The notes under the pieces are model-generated. The model made no database searches. It saw only the letters and a program-made list of their open reading frames with translations, and was not told where the DNA came from. The translations under genes and the position numbers were made by a program. Positions 8,901 to 20,097 of a stretch of DNA of 64,000 nt are shown here, piece by piece (the stretch's first letter is position 1; each line of letters opens with the position of its first letter). The stretch is from Phenylobacterium sp. (GTDB lineage: Bacteria > Pseudomonadota > Alphaproteobacteria > Caulobacterales > Caulobacteraceae), in the NCBI GenBank assembly GCA_004799545.1, contig SSMU01000026.1, positions 55,414 to 119,413 of the forward strand, read 5' to 3'.

Positions 8901-10240
8901 ACCTGCTCAGCCGCGGACGACCGACCGCCTCGCTGTTCGTCCAGCTGCTGACCTTGACCCTGGTGACCCTGATCGCCGCCGAGGCGATCAGCGTGCTGCT
9001 GATCTTCAACCTGCCGCCGCCGATGCCGGACTTCTACCGGCTGAGCGAGATCGAACAGGTGATCCATGGCGGCAAGCCGGCCTATGCCGAGCGGCGGCCG
9101 CTGCAGGTCCGGGTCAGTAACCGGGTCTCCGGCATCCCCATGGAAGGCCAGAGCGCGCCGATCATGACCGGCGAGCTCGCCAAGGGGCTGGGCGTCTCGG
9201 TCGACAATGTGGTGATCGCCCGCGACAACAACCCGTTCGCCGACCGGCGGGTGTTCCGCACCATCCGCGACCGGCTGGCGCGCGAGGGGGTGCGCGAGGA
9301 GCACTTCCTGGTGGCGCCGTTCCAGGTGGAGTTGCGCCGGCCGGACGGCCGCTGGACCATCGTCAGCCCGCAGCCCGGCTTCGGCCTGGGCGCCTGGCAG
9401 CAACGGATCGCCATCTGGTTCGTGTTGTCGGCGGTGGCCATGGCGCCGGTGTCCTACATCTTCGCCCGGCGGCTCTCCGCGCCGATCCGGCTGTTCGCCG
9501 AGGCCGCCGAGCGGCTCGGCCGCGACCCGCAGGCGCCGCCGCTGGCGCTCAGGGGCTCGACGGAGATCGCGGTGGCGGTCGGGGCCTTCAACGACATGCA
9601 GGGACGGCTGCGCCGCTATGTGGAGGACCGCACGGCCATGGTCGGCGCGATCGCCCACGACCTGCGCACCCCGCTGACCCGGATGCGGTTCCGCATCGAA
9701 GCCCTGCCCGACGACCAGCGCGCCAAGATCCAGACCGACATCGAGCAGATGGAGGCGATGATCTCCGCCGCGCTGACCTTCGTGCGCGACGCCAGCCAGC
9801 CCGGCCAGCGCACGCCGCTGGAGCTGTCGTCCCTCTTGGAAAGCCTCTGCGACGAGATGAGCGAGACCGGCGCCGCCACCGAGGTTGAGACCGGCGAGAA
9901 GGTGATCCTGGAAGGCGACCCCATGGCGCTGCGCCGGCTGTTCGCCAACCTCTTGGACAACGCCGTGAAGTTCGGCGGCCACGCCCGGGCGCGGGTGTTC
10001 CGCCAGGACGCCAATGCGGTGGTCGAGATCGACGACGACGGGCCGGGCATCCCGCAACAGGACCGCGAGCGGGTTTTCGAGCCGTTCTATCGCCGCGAGC
10101 CCTCCCGCAACCGGCAGACCGGCGGCGCCGGACTGGGCCTTGCGATCGTCCGCTCGATCGCCCGCGGGCATGGCGGCGATGTCGCCCTGGTCAACCGGAT
10201 CGGGGGCGGCCTGACGGCCCGCGTACAACTCCCGCTTTAG
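8897..10240 (+). CDS. Sensor histidine kinase, cognate to the preceding regulator
   Basis: 447 residues from the GTG overlapping the regulator stop. Order: a first membrane helix (about 13-40), a periplasmic domain of roughly 130 residues, a second helix (about 170-195, FVLSAVAMAPVSYIFARRL), a HAMP domain, the HisKA helix with phospho-acceptor His254 in IAHDLRTPLTR, and the HATPase domain with N-box LLDNAVKFG, G1 DDDGPGIP and G2 GAGLGLAIVRSI. This EnvZ/OmpR-like architecture indicates periplasmic or membrane sensing. The periplasmic domain carries no motif that I can tie to a ligand. Confidence 0.94.
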   Translation: MNLLSRGRPTASLFVQLLTLTLVTLIAAEAISVLLIFNLPPPMPDFYRLSEIEQVIHGGKPAYAERRPLQVRVSNRVSGIPMEGQSAPIMTGELAKGLGVSVDNVVIARDNNPFADRRVFRTIRDRLAREGVREEHFLVAPFQVELRRPDGRWTIVSPQPGFGLGAWQQRIAIWFVLSAVAMAPVSYIFARRLSAPIRLFAEAAERLGRDPQAPPLALRGSTEIAVAVGAFNDMQGRLRRYVEDRTAMVGAIAHDLRTPLTRMRFRIEALPDDQRAKIQTDIEQMEAMISAALTFVRDASQPGQRTPLELSSLLESLCDEMSETGAATEVETGEKVILEGDPMALRRLFANLLDNAVKFGGHARARVFRQDANAVVEIDDDGPGIPQQDRERVFEPFYRREPSRNRQTGGAGLGLAIVRSIARGHGGDVALVNRIGGGLTARVQLPL

Positions 10241-10479
10241 GAAACCGGGGGACAGTGTTCACCCGAGCGTGACTGAAACTCCCCCCGGCCGATACGCAAC
10301 CTTGGCCGCGCTTCGTTGGTTAGCCTGACCGCAACCCCGCGAGACGCCAATGTTTCGGATCGGAAAACAGGAACCGACCTTCCGCCCGGAAACGGACGTG
10401 CCAATGTGCGTCCGACCTACGCACGACCGCCTGACACACGGTCGCGCCGGCGTCCCGCTCGACTAGGAGAGCTGGACTG

Positions 10480-10688
10480 ATGCCGACTATGGAAACTGGA
10501 AAACCCCGGGCGCGTCGTGGCTTCGCCGCGATGAACCCTGAACGCCGTCGCGAAATCGCCCGCAAGGGCGGCGCCAGCGTGCCGAGTGAGAAGCGCAGCT
10601 TCGCCAAGGACCGCGATCTCGCGGCCACGGCCGGCCGCAAGGGCGGTGAAGCGTCGCGCGGCGGTGGCCGCACGCGGACCCGCGAAGG

Positions 10689-10692
<4 letters not shown>
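10480..10692 (+). CDS. KGG-domain stress-type small protein
   Basis: 70 residues, strongly basic and hydrophilic. It carries two KGG repeats: RGFAAMNPERRREIARKGG and, about 25 residues later, AATAGRKGGEAS. This matches the YciG/GsiB/con-10 class of small proteins that accumulate under stress; the molecular function is not established. AGGAGAG lies about 10 bases before the ATG. The family is often under general-stress control, but the GGAAC upstream at 10370 has no CGTT at the right distance. It is convergent with the egtB-egtD gene, the two ends overlapping by 4 bp. Confidence 0.82.
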
Positions 10693-12911
<2,219 letters not shown>

Positions 12912-12991
12912 GTCGCCTCCCAGTCCGCCGAGGTGTGGTCGCGGAGCGCGCAATTCAAGGGTGAACGGAGGCGAATCTCCCCCGCAGCGCC

Positions 12992-13016
12992 AACGCGGCC
13001 TGGCTGAGGATGTTCC
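12992..13016 (-). promoter_or_regulatory. EcfG-type promoter for egtB-egtD
   Basis: Read on the minus strand: GGAAC (13016-13012), a 16-base spacer, then CGTT (12995-12992). This exactly matches the alphaproteobacterial general-stress sigma (EcfG/SigT) consensus GGAAC-N16/17-CGTT. It lies about 80 bases upstream of the egtB-egtD ATG. Function is inferred from the consensus match and position. Confidence 0.7.
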
Positions 13017-13050
13017 CCGAATCCCGATAGAATCCAGCGTCGCAACCGTC

Positions 13051-13075
13051 GGAACAGATAGCTAGGGGATGCGTT
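13051..13075 (+). promoter_or_regulatory. EcfG-type promoter for the sigma gene
   Basis: GGAAC (13051-13055), a 16-base spacer, CGTT (13072-13075), a perfect general-stress promoter consensus. It lies 54 bases before the ATG of the sigma gene, suggesting positive autoregulation, which is known for ecfG genes. It sits back to back with the promoter facing egtB-egtD, 34 bp apart. Confidence 0.75.
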
Positions 13076-13129
13076 CACCGACCGCTGAAGAACGAGTGGT
13101 AGAGGTCCGTCGGACCGATTGAGGGCAAT

Positions 13130-13672
13130 ATGGAGACGACGTCCAGTTGGCGGGACGAAGTCGTCGCTATGATACCGGCCTTGCGCGCGTTCGCATGGTC
13201 GCTCTGTCATAACGGCTCGGACGCAGATGACCTGGTGCAGGACACGCTGATCAAGGCGTGGACCAATCGGGAGAAGTTCGAGCCGGGCACCAACCTGCGG
13301 GCGTGGCTGTTCACGATCCTGCGCAACACCTACTACACCAACGTCCTGCGCCGCCGCCGCGAGGTGCGCGACGAGACGGGGGAATACGCCGCCACCCTGA
13401 GGACACCTCCGACCCAGGACTGGAGCGTGGCCATGCGCGCGCTGCAGGCCGCCTTGCAACAGCTGCCGGACGAGCACCGCGAGGCGCTGATCCTGGTGGG
13501 CGCGGCCGGCCTCTCCTACGAAGAGGCCGCCGAGATCTGCAATTGCGCGCTGGGCACCATCAAGAGCCGGGTGAACCGGGCGCGGGCGCGTCTCCTGAAG
13601 ATCATGGACGCCGACGACGCCACCGACGTGATGGCGATCGAGACGATGACGGCGGCGGGCGGCCGGGCCTAG
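13130..13672 (+). CDS. EcfG-type ECF sigma factor (general stress response)
   Basis: 180 residues. Region 2 (about 10-80) contains RAFAWSLCHNGSDADDLVQDTLIKAWTN and FEPGTNLRAWLFTILRNTYYT, the pattern of the EcfG group. Region 4 (about 105-165) has LPDEHREALILVGAAGLSYEEAAEICNCALGTIKSRVNRAR, the -35-binding helix-turn-helix. EcfG proteins direct RNA polymerase to GGAAC/CGTT promoters and are held by the anti-sigma NepR until PhyR titrates it. Its own promoter is a perfect match. No phyR is visible, so this could be the primary EcfG or a SigU-like paralogue. A NepR-like gene follows in convergent orientation. Confidence 0.88.
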   Translation: METTSSWRDEVVAMIPALRAFAWSLCHNGSDADDLVQDTLIKAWTNREKFEPGTNLRAWLFTILRNTYYTNVLRRRREVRDETGEYAATLRTPPTQDWSVAMRALQAALQQLPDEHREALILVGAAGLSYEEAAEICNCALGTIKSRVNRARARLLKIMDADDATDVMAIETMTAAGGRA

Positions 13673-13684
13673 ACCCGGCAAAAC

Positions 13685-13861
13685 CTAGCCCTTCGCGACG
13701 CGCGGCTTCTTCGCCGGCGGCTGGGTCTGGGCTTCGAGCTGGTCGACGATCGAGATCAGCCGCTCAGGCGTCGGCCTGGCCTGCAGCTTGCCGAACATGC
13801 CGCGCAAGGTCTTGTCGAGCGCTGTCGCCTTGGCGCGGTCTGGCGCCGATTTCCTGGCCAT
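13685..13861 (-). CDS. NepR-like small protein (candidate anti-sigma factor)
   Basis: 58 residues from the ATG at 13861. The core LDKTLRGMFGKLQARPTPER then LISIVDQLE has the two-helix pattern of NepR: LR, nine residues, PxP, an acidic residue and Arg, then a hydrophobic helix ending QL-acidic. The spacing equals that of NepR proteins as I remember them. Ends are basic and disordered (PPAKKPRVAKG). NepR binds EcfG sigma factors. Here the gene faces the sigma gene, 12 bp from its stop, instead of preceding it in an operon as usual. Assignment is by pattern only. Confidence 0.6.
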   Translation of the reverse strand: MARKSAPDRAKATALDKTLRGMFGKLQARPTPERLISIVDQLEAQTQPPAKKPRVAKG

Positions 13862-13983
13862 TGGTCCCGTCCACGCAGGGTTGCATTGGATACCGAAGCT
13901 TGGCCTGCGGCAAGCTGCGAAGACGTTACGGGCGCGGCCGCCTAATATATTCATCGTCGCGGAAGGAAAAGGACGTGCGCGCC

Positions 13984-15735
13984 CTATTTCGCGTCCGGAT
14001 AGACCACCGGCAGCACGAGGGCCGACGGATGGGCCGCATCCATATAGATGCTGTTGTTGGCCACCCGGGGCGCCAGGCTGTGCTCGCCGGGCGCCTCGCC
14101 GGTGTTCGGGTTGACCTCGAAGCGCGGACTGTTGGTCGAGGTGATGTGCACCGCGATCCGATGGCCCTTGGCGAAGGTGATGGCGGTCGACCACAGGTCG
14201 ATGGTCAGTTCCTCCGGCGCGCCCGGGGTCATCATCCTGACCTGGTCGGGCATGCGGCCATCGCGGTAGCGGGCGCGGACCGGGGCGTCGAGCACCAGGG
14301 CCTCGTAGCCATCCGGGTACACATCCACGAGCTTGGCCATGAAGTCGGTGTCGGGGCCGTCGGTGGCGCCGTAGAGCTCGACCTTCACCGGGCCGGTGAC
14401 CACCACGTCCCTGTCCAGCACCGGGGTCTGGAAGCGCAGGTAGTCGCCGCGCTCGGGGATCGCCCGCTGATCCATGGGCCCGCGCTCGAAGGTGAGGTTG
14501 GCGCCGCCGACCGTGGGCACCGGATTGGCCGGATCGTCGGCGTAGGTGAGCTTGGCGGCGGTCGCGGTGGGGGCCTTCAGGCCGAGCGTCTTGTCGGGTT
14601 CGAGGTAGTAGCGCACCTCGCGGTAGGCCGGCGGCCAGTTGGCGGCGTGCAGGGTCTGGTTGGTCGGGGAAAAGGCGCCCTTTTCCGCCGGGCCCATCAT
14701 CACATAGCTGACCGGCGGCTCGGCCATGATGCCGTTGTCGATCCCCTTCAGCCAGTAGTCGAACCAGCGGATCTCCTGGTCGCTGGCCAGCGTCAGCCGG
14801 TCGAGGCCGGGATATTCCAGGTCACCCGACAACGGCCCATGGCCGAACGGGCCCATGAACAATTTCTGGTTGCCCCGCGCGCCCTTGGCGCCCTGGTTCT
14901 GCAGGTACTCGAAGTTCGAGATGTTGCCGTGGTTGAAGATGTCGTACCAGCCGCCGACATTGTAGATCGGGATCTGGATGTACTTGCGGTTCTCGCTCAT
15001 CGCCGAGCGGTTCCAGAAGACGTCGTCGACCACCCGCTTGCGGCCCTGATCCAGCACCTCGTCGGCGATGCCCTGGCCCTTCTGCCAACCGATGGTGTCC
15101 TTTTCCTTCAGCACCCCGCCCATGTAGCTGTTCTGCAGGAGGTCGAAGGGGGCCACGACGACATAGGCCGCCTTCAGGTGCGGCGGGGCGGCCATGGCGG
15201 CCTCGTTGGAGGTGATGCCCATGGCCGAGCCGCCGGAGAGGCCGACCTTGCCGTTGCTCCAGGGCTGTTTCGCCGCCCATTCGACGCTGTCGTAGCCGTC
15301 CTCGATGTCGTTCTCGAAGGCGGCGTAGAAGCCCTGGGAGCGGCCCTTGCCGCGCACGTCCTGCAGCACGAAGACGTAGCCGGCGTCGGTGTAGTGTTTG
15401 GCCTGCTTGACCAGGGCTTCGCGCATCTTGACGCCCTTGGGGTCCTTCTCCGGATCGATGCGGCCGTCCTTGAGATAGGGCGTGCGGGTCATGACCACTG
15501 GCCAGGGTCCCTGCCCGGCCGGCTTGAAGACATTGGCCGCGAGCCGGGTCCCATCGCGCAGGACGGCATATTCCTCGACCGCGCCGGGCGGCAGGCCGGG
15601 CCACTTGGCGGGCTTGGCCGCCGGCGCCGCGGCCACAGCCGGTTTCGCCACGGTTTGCGCCAGCGCCGGCGGCGCGCCCGCCGCGAAGCTCAGGACAAGG
15701 GCCGATGCGACGGCCAGACGCCTTGCTGCGATCAT
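13984..15735 (-). CDS. Secreted CocE/NonD-family alpha/beta hydrolase (peptidase S15-like)
   Basis: 583 residues from the ATG at 15735. Residues 1-28 (MIAARRLAVASALVLSFAAG... ALAQ) form a Sec signal peptide. The hydrolase domain shows VVMTRTPYLKDG, an oxyanion/strand region FVLQDVRGKGRSQG, the nucleophile elbow VGLSGGSAMG (Ser in GLSGG) and MGPFGHGP with the probable catalytic His. The C-terminal jelly-roll domain includes ITSTNSPRFEVNPNTGE, typical of the X-Pro dipeptidyl-peptidase/cocaine esterase family. Substrates are esters or acyl amides, not predictable here. An open frame continues upstream through kynU on this strand, but without coding signals. Confidence 0.9.
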   Translation of the reverse strand: MIAARRLAVASALVLSFAAGAPPALAQTVAKPAVAAAPAAKPAKWPGLPPGAVEEYAVLRDGTRLAANVFKPAGQGPWPVVMTRTPYLKDGRIDPEKDPKGVKMREALVKQAKHYTDAGYVFVLQDVRGKGRSQGFYAAFENDIEDGYDSVEWAAKQPWSNGKVGLSGGSAMGITSNEAAMAAPPHLKAAYVVVAPFDLLQNSYMGGVLKEKDTIGWQKGQGIADEVLDQGRKRVVDDVFWNRSAMSENRKYIQIPIYNVGGWYDIFNHGNISNFEYLQNQGAKGARGNQKLFMGPFGHGPLSGDLEYPGLDRLTLASDQEIRWFDYWLKGIDNGIMAEPPVSYVMMGPAEKGAFSPTNQTLHAANWPPAYREVRYYLEPDKTLGLKAPTATAAKLTYADDPANPVPTVGGANLTFERGPMDQRAIPERGDYLRFQTPVLDRDVVVTGPVKVELYGATDGPDTDFMAKLVDVYPDGYEALVLDAPVRARYRDGRMPDQVRMMTPGAPEELTIDLWSTAITFAKGHRIAVHITSTNSPRFEVNPNTGEAPGEHSLAPRVANNSIYMDAAHPSALVLPVVYPDAK

Positions 15736-15867
15736 CTTGATGTTCCCCCGCAGCGGGTCTTTGCGCCCGCCGAAATGTCGTCGCCTGAAATGGCGCAGGG
15801 CCCAGCCCACGCAGCCGCCATCTAACCACAGCCTTGACGCAGCCGTCAGCGCCCGTTTGATCCGCCG

Positions 15868-17100
15868 ATGACCTCGACCCGCGCCGACGCGCAAGCCCTG
15901 GACGCCGCCGATCCGCTGGCCCGCTTCCGCGACGCCTTCGACCTGCCGGCTGGCGTAATCTATCTCGACGGCAATTCCCTGGGGCCGCCGCCCAAGGCCG
16001 CCCTCGCCCGACTGTCGGAGACCGCCGCCTCGGAATGGGGCCGCGACCTGATCCGCAGCTGGAACACCAACGGCTGGATGGAGGCGCCCCTGCGGGTGGG
16101 CGGCAAGATCGCCGGCCTGATCGGCGCCAAGCCGCACGAGGTGACGGTGGCCGACTCGACCTCGGTGAACCTGTTCAAGCTGGCCGCCGGCGCCCTGTCG
16201 CTGCGGCCGGGCCGCACCACCCTGGTCGCCCAGGCCGGCGACTTCCCCACCGACCTGCACATCCTGCAGGGCCTTGGCGAGCTGATGGGCGACCGCGCGC
16301 GGCTGAAGATCGTGCCCGAGGGCGAGCTGGTGGAGGCCATCGACGCGGACACCGCGGCCTTCGTCCTGACCCACGTCCACTACCGCTCCTCGCAGCGCTG
16401 GGACATGGCGGGGATCACCGCGGCGGCCCAGGCCAAGGGCGCGCTGGCGCTCTGGGACCTTAGCCATAGCGCGGGCGCGGTGGCGGTCGATCTGAACGGC
16501 TGCAACGCCGACCTGGCGGTGGGCTGCGGTTACAAGCACCTGAACGGCGGGCCGGGCGCGCCGGCCTTCCTGTTCGTGGCCGAACGGCACCTGGGCGCCA
16601 TCCGCCAGCCGCTGACCGGCTGGTTGGGCCATGCCGAGCCCTTCGCCTTTGAGGACGTCCACCGCCCGGCGCCGGACATCCGCGCCATGACCACCGGCAC
16701 CCCGCCGATCCTCAGCCTGGCGGCGCTGGAGGTGGGGATCGACCTGCACCTGTCGGCCGACCGCGCCGCGGCGGAGGCCAAGGGCGGCGCGCTGTCGGAC
16801 CTGTTCATCGCCCTGGTGGCGGCCCGCTGCCCGGAGCTGACGCTCGCCAGCCCCCGCGCCGCGGCGGCGCGTGGCCTGCATGTCTCCCACACCCACCCGG
16901 ACGGCTATGCGATCGTCCAGGCGCTGATCGCCCGCGGCGTGATCGGCGATTTCCGCGCCCCCGACGTGCTGCGCTTCGGCTTCTCGCCGCTGTTCACCCG
17001 CTTCACCGAGGTCTGGGACGCCGTCGAGGTGCTGGCCGAGGTGATGGCCAGCCGCGCCTACGACCGCGCGGAGTTCCGCGCCAGGGCCGCGGTGACCTGA
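15868..17100 (+). CDS. kynU: Kynureninase
   Basis: 410 residues, a normal length. YLDGNSLGPPP at the N-terminus, SWNTNGW, VTVADSTSVNLFKL (PLP phosphate region), LTHVHYRSSQRWDM, LWDLSHSAGA and the PLP lysine in GCGYKHLNGGPGAPAF are all kynureninase motifs, as are PLTGWLGHA and the C-terminal RFGFSPLFTRFTEVWDAV. The enzyme cleaves kynurenine or 3-hydroxykynurenine to anthranilate derivatives plus alanine in tryptophan breakdown. No other kynurenine-pathway gene is nearby. It is divergent from the CocE-type hydrolase with a 132-bp gap. Confidence 0.95.
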   Translation: MTSTRADAQALDAADPLARFRDAFDLPAGVIYLDGNSLGPPPKAALARLSETAASEWGRDLIRSWNTNGWMEAPLRVGGKIAGLIGAKPHEVTVADSTSVNLFKLAAGALSLRPGRTTLVAQAGDFPTDLHILQGLGELMGDRARLKIVPEGELVEAIDADTAAFVLTHVHYRSSQRWDMAGITAAAQAKGALALWDLSHSAGAVAVDLNGCNADLAVGCGYKHLNGGPGAPAFLFVAERHLGAIRQPLTGWLGHAEPFAFEDVHRPAPDIRAMTTGTPPILSLAALEVGIDLHLSADRAAAEAKGGALSDLFIALVAARCPELTLASPRAAAARGLHVSHTHPDGYAIVQALIARGVIGDFRAPDVLRFGFSPLFTRFTEVWDAVEVLAEVMASRAYDRAEFRARAAVT

Positions 17101-17253
17101 AGATCGGGGGAGAAAGGGGCGCAGCTTCCTGCGTTGCCCCGCCAATCGCCTTCCGTTATGACGAGCGGCCTTGCGGACCAGGCCCGTGACGCGCGCTGAG
17201 CGCCCGCGCCGCCTGTCCCGCGGGATCGGGAGAAAACCCGAGCAAAATCAATT

Positions 17254-17343
17254 GGTGACGTGGCCGAGTGGCTGAAGGCAACGGTTTGCTAAATCGTCAT
17301 ACCCGAAAGGGTATCGAGGGTTCGAATCCCTCCGTCACCGCCA
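17254..17343 (+). tRNA. tRNA-Ser (anticodon GCT)
   Basis: Acceptor stem GGTGACG pairs with CGTCACC. The anticodon arm has a loop TTGCTAA, giving anticodon GCT. A long variable arm (ACCCGAAAGGGT hairpin) identifies a class II tRNA, and the T arm is GAGGGTTCGAATCCCTC. Discriminator G and CCA are encoded (17340-17343). It reads AGC/AGU serine codons. Confidence 0.95.
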
Positions 17344-17401
17344 TCCCGCTTCGCGAGCCAGCGCGCAGCCCTTCAACTCCAGTCCGAACCCTTCGGCGGC
17401 C

Positions 17402-17674
17402 TCAGCCGCGGGCCAGCCACTCGCGCGCCTGGCGCTGGGCCTCGGCGACGTCTTCGGTGGCCATCTCGTCGGCGAGCTCTCGGCGATAGATCTTGGCTTC
17501 CACCGAGCCGCGCATGGCGGCCAGGTTGAACAGCATGTGAGCCGAGACGTAGTCGAGCGGCGCGCCGCCCTGCCCTGTGGAGTAGAGAAGACCCAAGCGG
17601 AACAACTCGTCGCCTGAAGCATCCGGCTTCGGCAACGGCAGGCCTTGGTTCGCGATGTCCATGCCGTGCAGCAT
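17402..17674 (-). CDS. Small Sel1-repeat-like protein
   Basis: 90 residues from the ATG at 17674. The segment DELFRLGLLYSTGQGGAPLDYVSAHMLFNLAAMRGSVEA resembles one Sel1-like repeat (AxxxLGxxYxxGxGVxxDxxxAxxxFxxAAxxG), a helical scaffold for protein contacts. No signal peptide is visible. A longer open frame to 17767 exists, but its extension is not Sel1-like, and GGGGA precedes the chosen ATG. The function is unknown. Confidence 0.65.
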   Translation of the reverse strand: MLHGMDIANQGLPLPKPDASGDELFRLGLLYSTGQGGAPLDYVSAHMLFNLAAMRGSVEAKIYRRELADEMATEDVAEAQRQAREWLARG

Positions 17675-17950
17675 GTTCTTCGTCCCCGTGTCAGGTGGCG
17701 AGATCCAGTTCTTGGAGCTCTGATCCGACCTTATCAACATCCACAGAACTCTAGCCGGGCTGAACACATGGTTAAGGCGTCCGTTGTCCTACAGTCATAT
17801 TCAGATGACGGCGCCCATTTTGGGGATTTTGACGCACCGAAGACTGGCGATGGCCATATGGGCGGTGCGTTCACCGAGGCCGGCCGGCGATCGCCGCCGC
17901 GTTCAGGCTCAGTTCACGCGGGCGCTGCGATAAGGGCCCCTCGACTGTAA

Positions 17951-18469
17951 ATGGCTTTTGAGACAATCAGAGGTATGAGACGCGTCCTCCCCACGCTCGC
18001 CCTAGTGGCCGCGGCCCTCGGCCTTACGCCGTTGGCCGGCGCCGCGCTCGCGCGCGAGCATGGCGGCTGGGTGCAGGTCGACGATCGTGAGCACGGCCGC
18101 GGCGCCCCGGCCTGGGCGCGCGGGAGTGAGCGCGGCGGCGGAGAACGTGGCGGCGGAGAACGCGGCGCCGGAGAACGGGGCGGCGAGCGTGGCCCGCCGG
18201 CCGGCTGGGTGCGCCCCGGCGGACGGCCGCAAGGCCCGGCGCCGGAAGCCTACTACGCCCCGCCGCCGGGAGCCTACGCCCCTCGGCACGGCTACGGCAT
18301 GCGCCGCGGCGGCTTCCTGCCCCCGGAGGTGCGCGGCATGTATGTGCCCGATCCCGGCCGCTATCACCTGCGCCCGCCGCCCCGCGGCTACACCTGGGTG
18401 CGGGTCGGCAACGCCTTCCTGATGATGAACCTGGCGACCGGCCAGATCTTCGACGTGGCGCCCGACTGA
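17951..18469 (+). CDS. RcnB-like periplasmic protein with Gly/Arg repeats
   Basis: 172 residues. An N-terminal signal peptide (RRVLPTLALVAAALGLTPLAGAALA) is followed by a Gly/Arg/Glu-rich repeat region (about 59-82), a Pro/Tyr-rich stretch and the C-terminal RcnB-type motif YHLRPPPRGYTWVRVGNAFLM, ending with NLATGQIFDV. RcnB proteins are periplasmic and in E. coli affect nickel/cobalt homeostasis; many alphaproteobacterial members have no known role. Start is uncertain: ATG 17951 or ATG 17975, both leaving the signal intact. Confidence 0.75.
   Translation: MAFETIRGMRRVLPTLALVAAALGLTPLAGAALAREHGGWVQVDDREHGRGAPAWARGSERGGGERGGGERGAGERGGERGPPAGWVRPGGRPQGPAPEAYYAPPPGAYAPRHGYGMRRGGFLPPEVRGMYVPDPGRYHLRPPPRGYTWVRVGNAFLMMNLATGQIFDVAPD
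18128..18193 (+). repeat. In-gene tandem repeat of about 15 bp
   Basis: Three to four imperfect units of the form GAR-CGN-GGC-GSC-GGA encode ERGGG-type pentapeptides in the RcnB-like protein. The last units lose a codon, suggesting slippage-prone variation in repeat number. Confidence 0.65.
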
Positions 18470-18491
18470 TCCCCCACTGATCTGGGGCTAG

Positions 18492-19955
18492 CTAGCCGAG
18501 GCCGAGCTTAGCCCTGAGCAGCTGGTTGACGGTGGCCGGATTGGCCTTGCCGCCGGTCTCCTTCATCACCTGGCCGACGAACCAGCCGATCGCCTGGGGC
18601 TTGTCCTTCACCGCGGCGGCCTGGCCGGGATTGCCGGCGATCAGGGTGTCGATGATGGTCTCCAGGGCGCCGCTGTCGGAGACCTGCCTGAGGCCCGCCG
18701 CCTCGACGATCGCGCCGGCCCGGCCCTCGCCGGCCCACATCCGCTCGAAGACGTCCTTGGCGATCTTCGAGGAGATCACCCCCTCCTCGATCAGCTGGAC
18801 GAGTTCGGCGATGGCGTCAGGCGCGATCGGGCTGTCGGCGATGTCGAGGCCGCCGGCGGTCAGCCGAGCCGCCAGGTCGTTGGTCACCCAGTTGGCGGTC
18901 AGCTTGGCGTCGCGCCCCTTGGCTGCCGCCTCGTAGAAGTCGGCGCGGGCCTGTTCGGTGATCAGCACGCCGGCGTCATAGGCGGTGAGCCCGTATTGCG
19001 ACTGCAGGCGGGCCTTCTTGGCGTCGGGCAACTCCGGCAGCGAGGCCTCGATGGCCTTCACCCAGGCCGGGTCGAGCTCCAGCGGCAGCAGGTCCGGATC
19101 GGGGAAGTAGCGGTAGTCGTGCGCCTCTTCCTTGGAGCGCATGGAGCGCGTCTCACCCTTGTTCGGGTCGAACAGCCGGGTCTCCTGGTCGATCTTGCCG
19201 CCGTCCTCGAGGATCTCGATTTGCCGGCGGGCCTCGTACTCGATGGCCTGCTGCATGAAGCGGAACGAGTTGACGTTCTTGATCTCGCAGCGCGTGCCAA
19301 GCGCCCCGCCCGGCTTGCGGACCGAGACGTTGACGTCGGCGCGCAGGTTGCCCTTGTCCATGTCGCCGTCGCAAGAGCCGAGATAGATGAGGATTGTCCG
19401 TAGCTTCTTGACGTAGGCTACAGCTTCTTCGGAAGACCGCATGTCGGGCTTGGAGACGATCTCCATCAGCGCAGTGCCGGCCCGGTTGAGGTCGACGTAG
19501 GTGGCGTTGGGGTCCTCGTCGTGCAGGAGCTTGGCGGCGTCCTGCTCGAGGTGCAGCCGCTCGACGCCGACAGTGAAGGTGCGGCCGTCGTCCAGTTCGA
19601 CGATCACCTCGCCCTCGCCGACGATCGGGTCCTTGAACTGGCTGATCTGGTAGCCTTGCGGCAGGTCCGGATAGAAGTAGTTCTTCCGGTCGAAGTGGCT
19701 CTTCAGGTTGATCTGCGCCTGTAGGCCCAGGCCGGTGCGCACCGCCTGCTCCACGCAGTAGCCGTTGATCACCGGCAGCATGCCGGGCATGGCCGCGTCC
19801 ACCAGGCTCACCTGCTCGTTGGGGCCCGCGCCGAAGCCCACGGCGGCGCCGGAGAACAGCTTGGCCTTGGAGGCCACCTGGGCGTGGACTTCCAGGCCCA
19901 GCACGATTTCCCAGTCGCCGGTGCGGCCTTTGATCAACTTGCTCGTCTCGCTCAT
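18492..19955 (-). CDS. gatB: Asp-tRNA(Asn)/Glu-tRNA(Gln) amidotransferase subunit B
   Basis: 487 residues, full length. [13 protein letters not shown] and [14 protein letters not shown] open the cradle domain, then [48 protein letters not shown] and VNVSVRKPG; the helical GatB/YqeY tail ends [11 protein letters not shown]. With GatA and GatC it converts misacylated Glu-tRNA(Gln) and Asp-tRNA(Asn) to the correct amides. gatC and gatA lie 1.5 kb away on the same strand, separated from gatB by three other genes. Confidence 0.97.
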   Translation of the reverse strand: MSETSKLIKGRTGDWEIVLGLEVHAQVASKAKLFSGAAVGFGAGPNEQVSLVDAAMPGMLPVINGYCVEQAVRTGLGLQAQINLKSHFDRKNYFYPDLPQGYQISQFKDPIVGEGEVIVELDDGRTFTVGVERLHLEQDAAKLLHDEDPNATYVDLNRAGTALMEIVSKPDMRSSEEAVAYVKKLRTILIYLGSCDGDMDKGNLRADVNVSVRKPGGALGTRCEIKNVNSFRFMQQAIEYEARRQIEILEDGGKIDQETRLFDPNKGETRSMRSKEEAHDYRYFPDPDLLPLELDPAWVKAIEASLPELPDAKKARLQSQYGLTAYDAGVLITEQARADFYEAAAKGRDAKLTANWVTNDLAARLTAGGLDIADSPIAPDAIAELVQLIEEGVISSKIAKDVFERMWAGEGRAGAIVEAAGLRQVSDSGALETIIDTLIAGNPGQAAAVKDKPQAIGWFVGQVMKETGGKANPATVNQLLRAKLGLG

Positions 19956-20097
19956 GTGGGTCTCACTAGCGCCGCTCGACGTGCGCGGAAAGCCGATATC
20001 CGCGCCGGGGCCCCTGCACGCTTCGCCTTGCGTGGGAAGGAAAAACAGGGCTCATTCCGCAGTTCAAACTCCCGTTCGGGGAATAAGGGGAAACATC

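Noticed and set aside
10370..10395. Possible EcfG promoter upstream of the KGG gene
   Set aside because: GGAAC is present but no CGTT follows at 16-17 bases.
13984..17145. Open frame of 1053 codons on the minus strand spanning the CocE-type hydrolase and all of kynU
   Set aside because: Only the part from 15735 down has a signal peptide and hydrolase motifs; the rest is antisense to kynureninase in GC-rich sequence.
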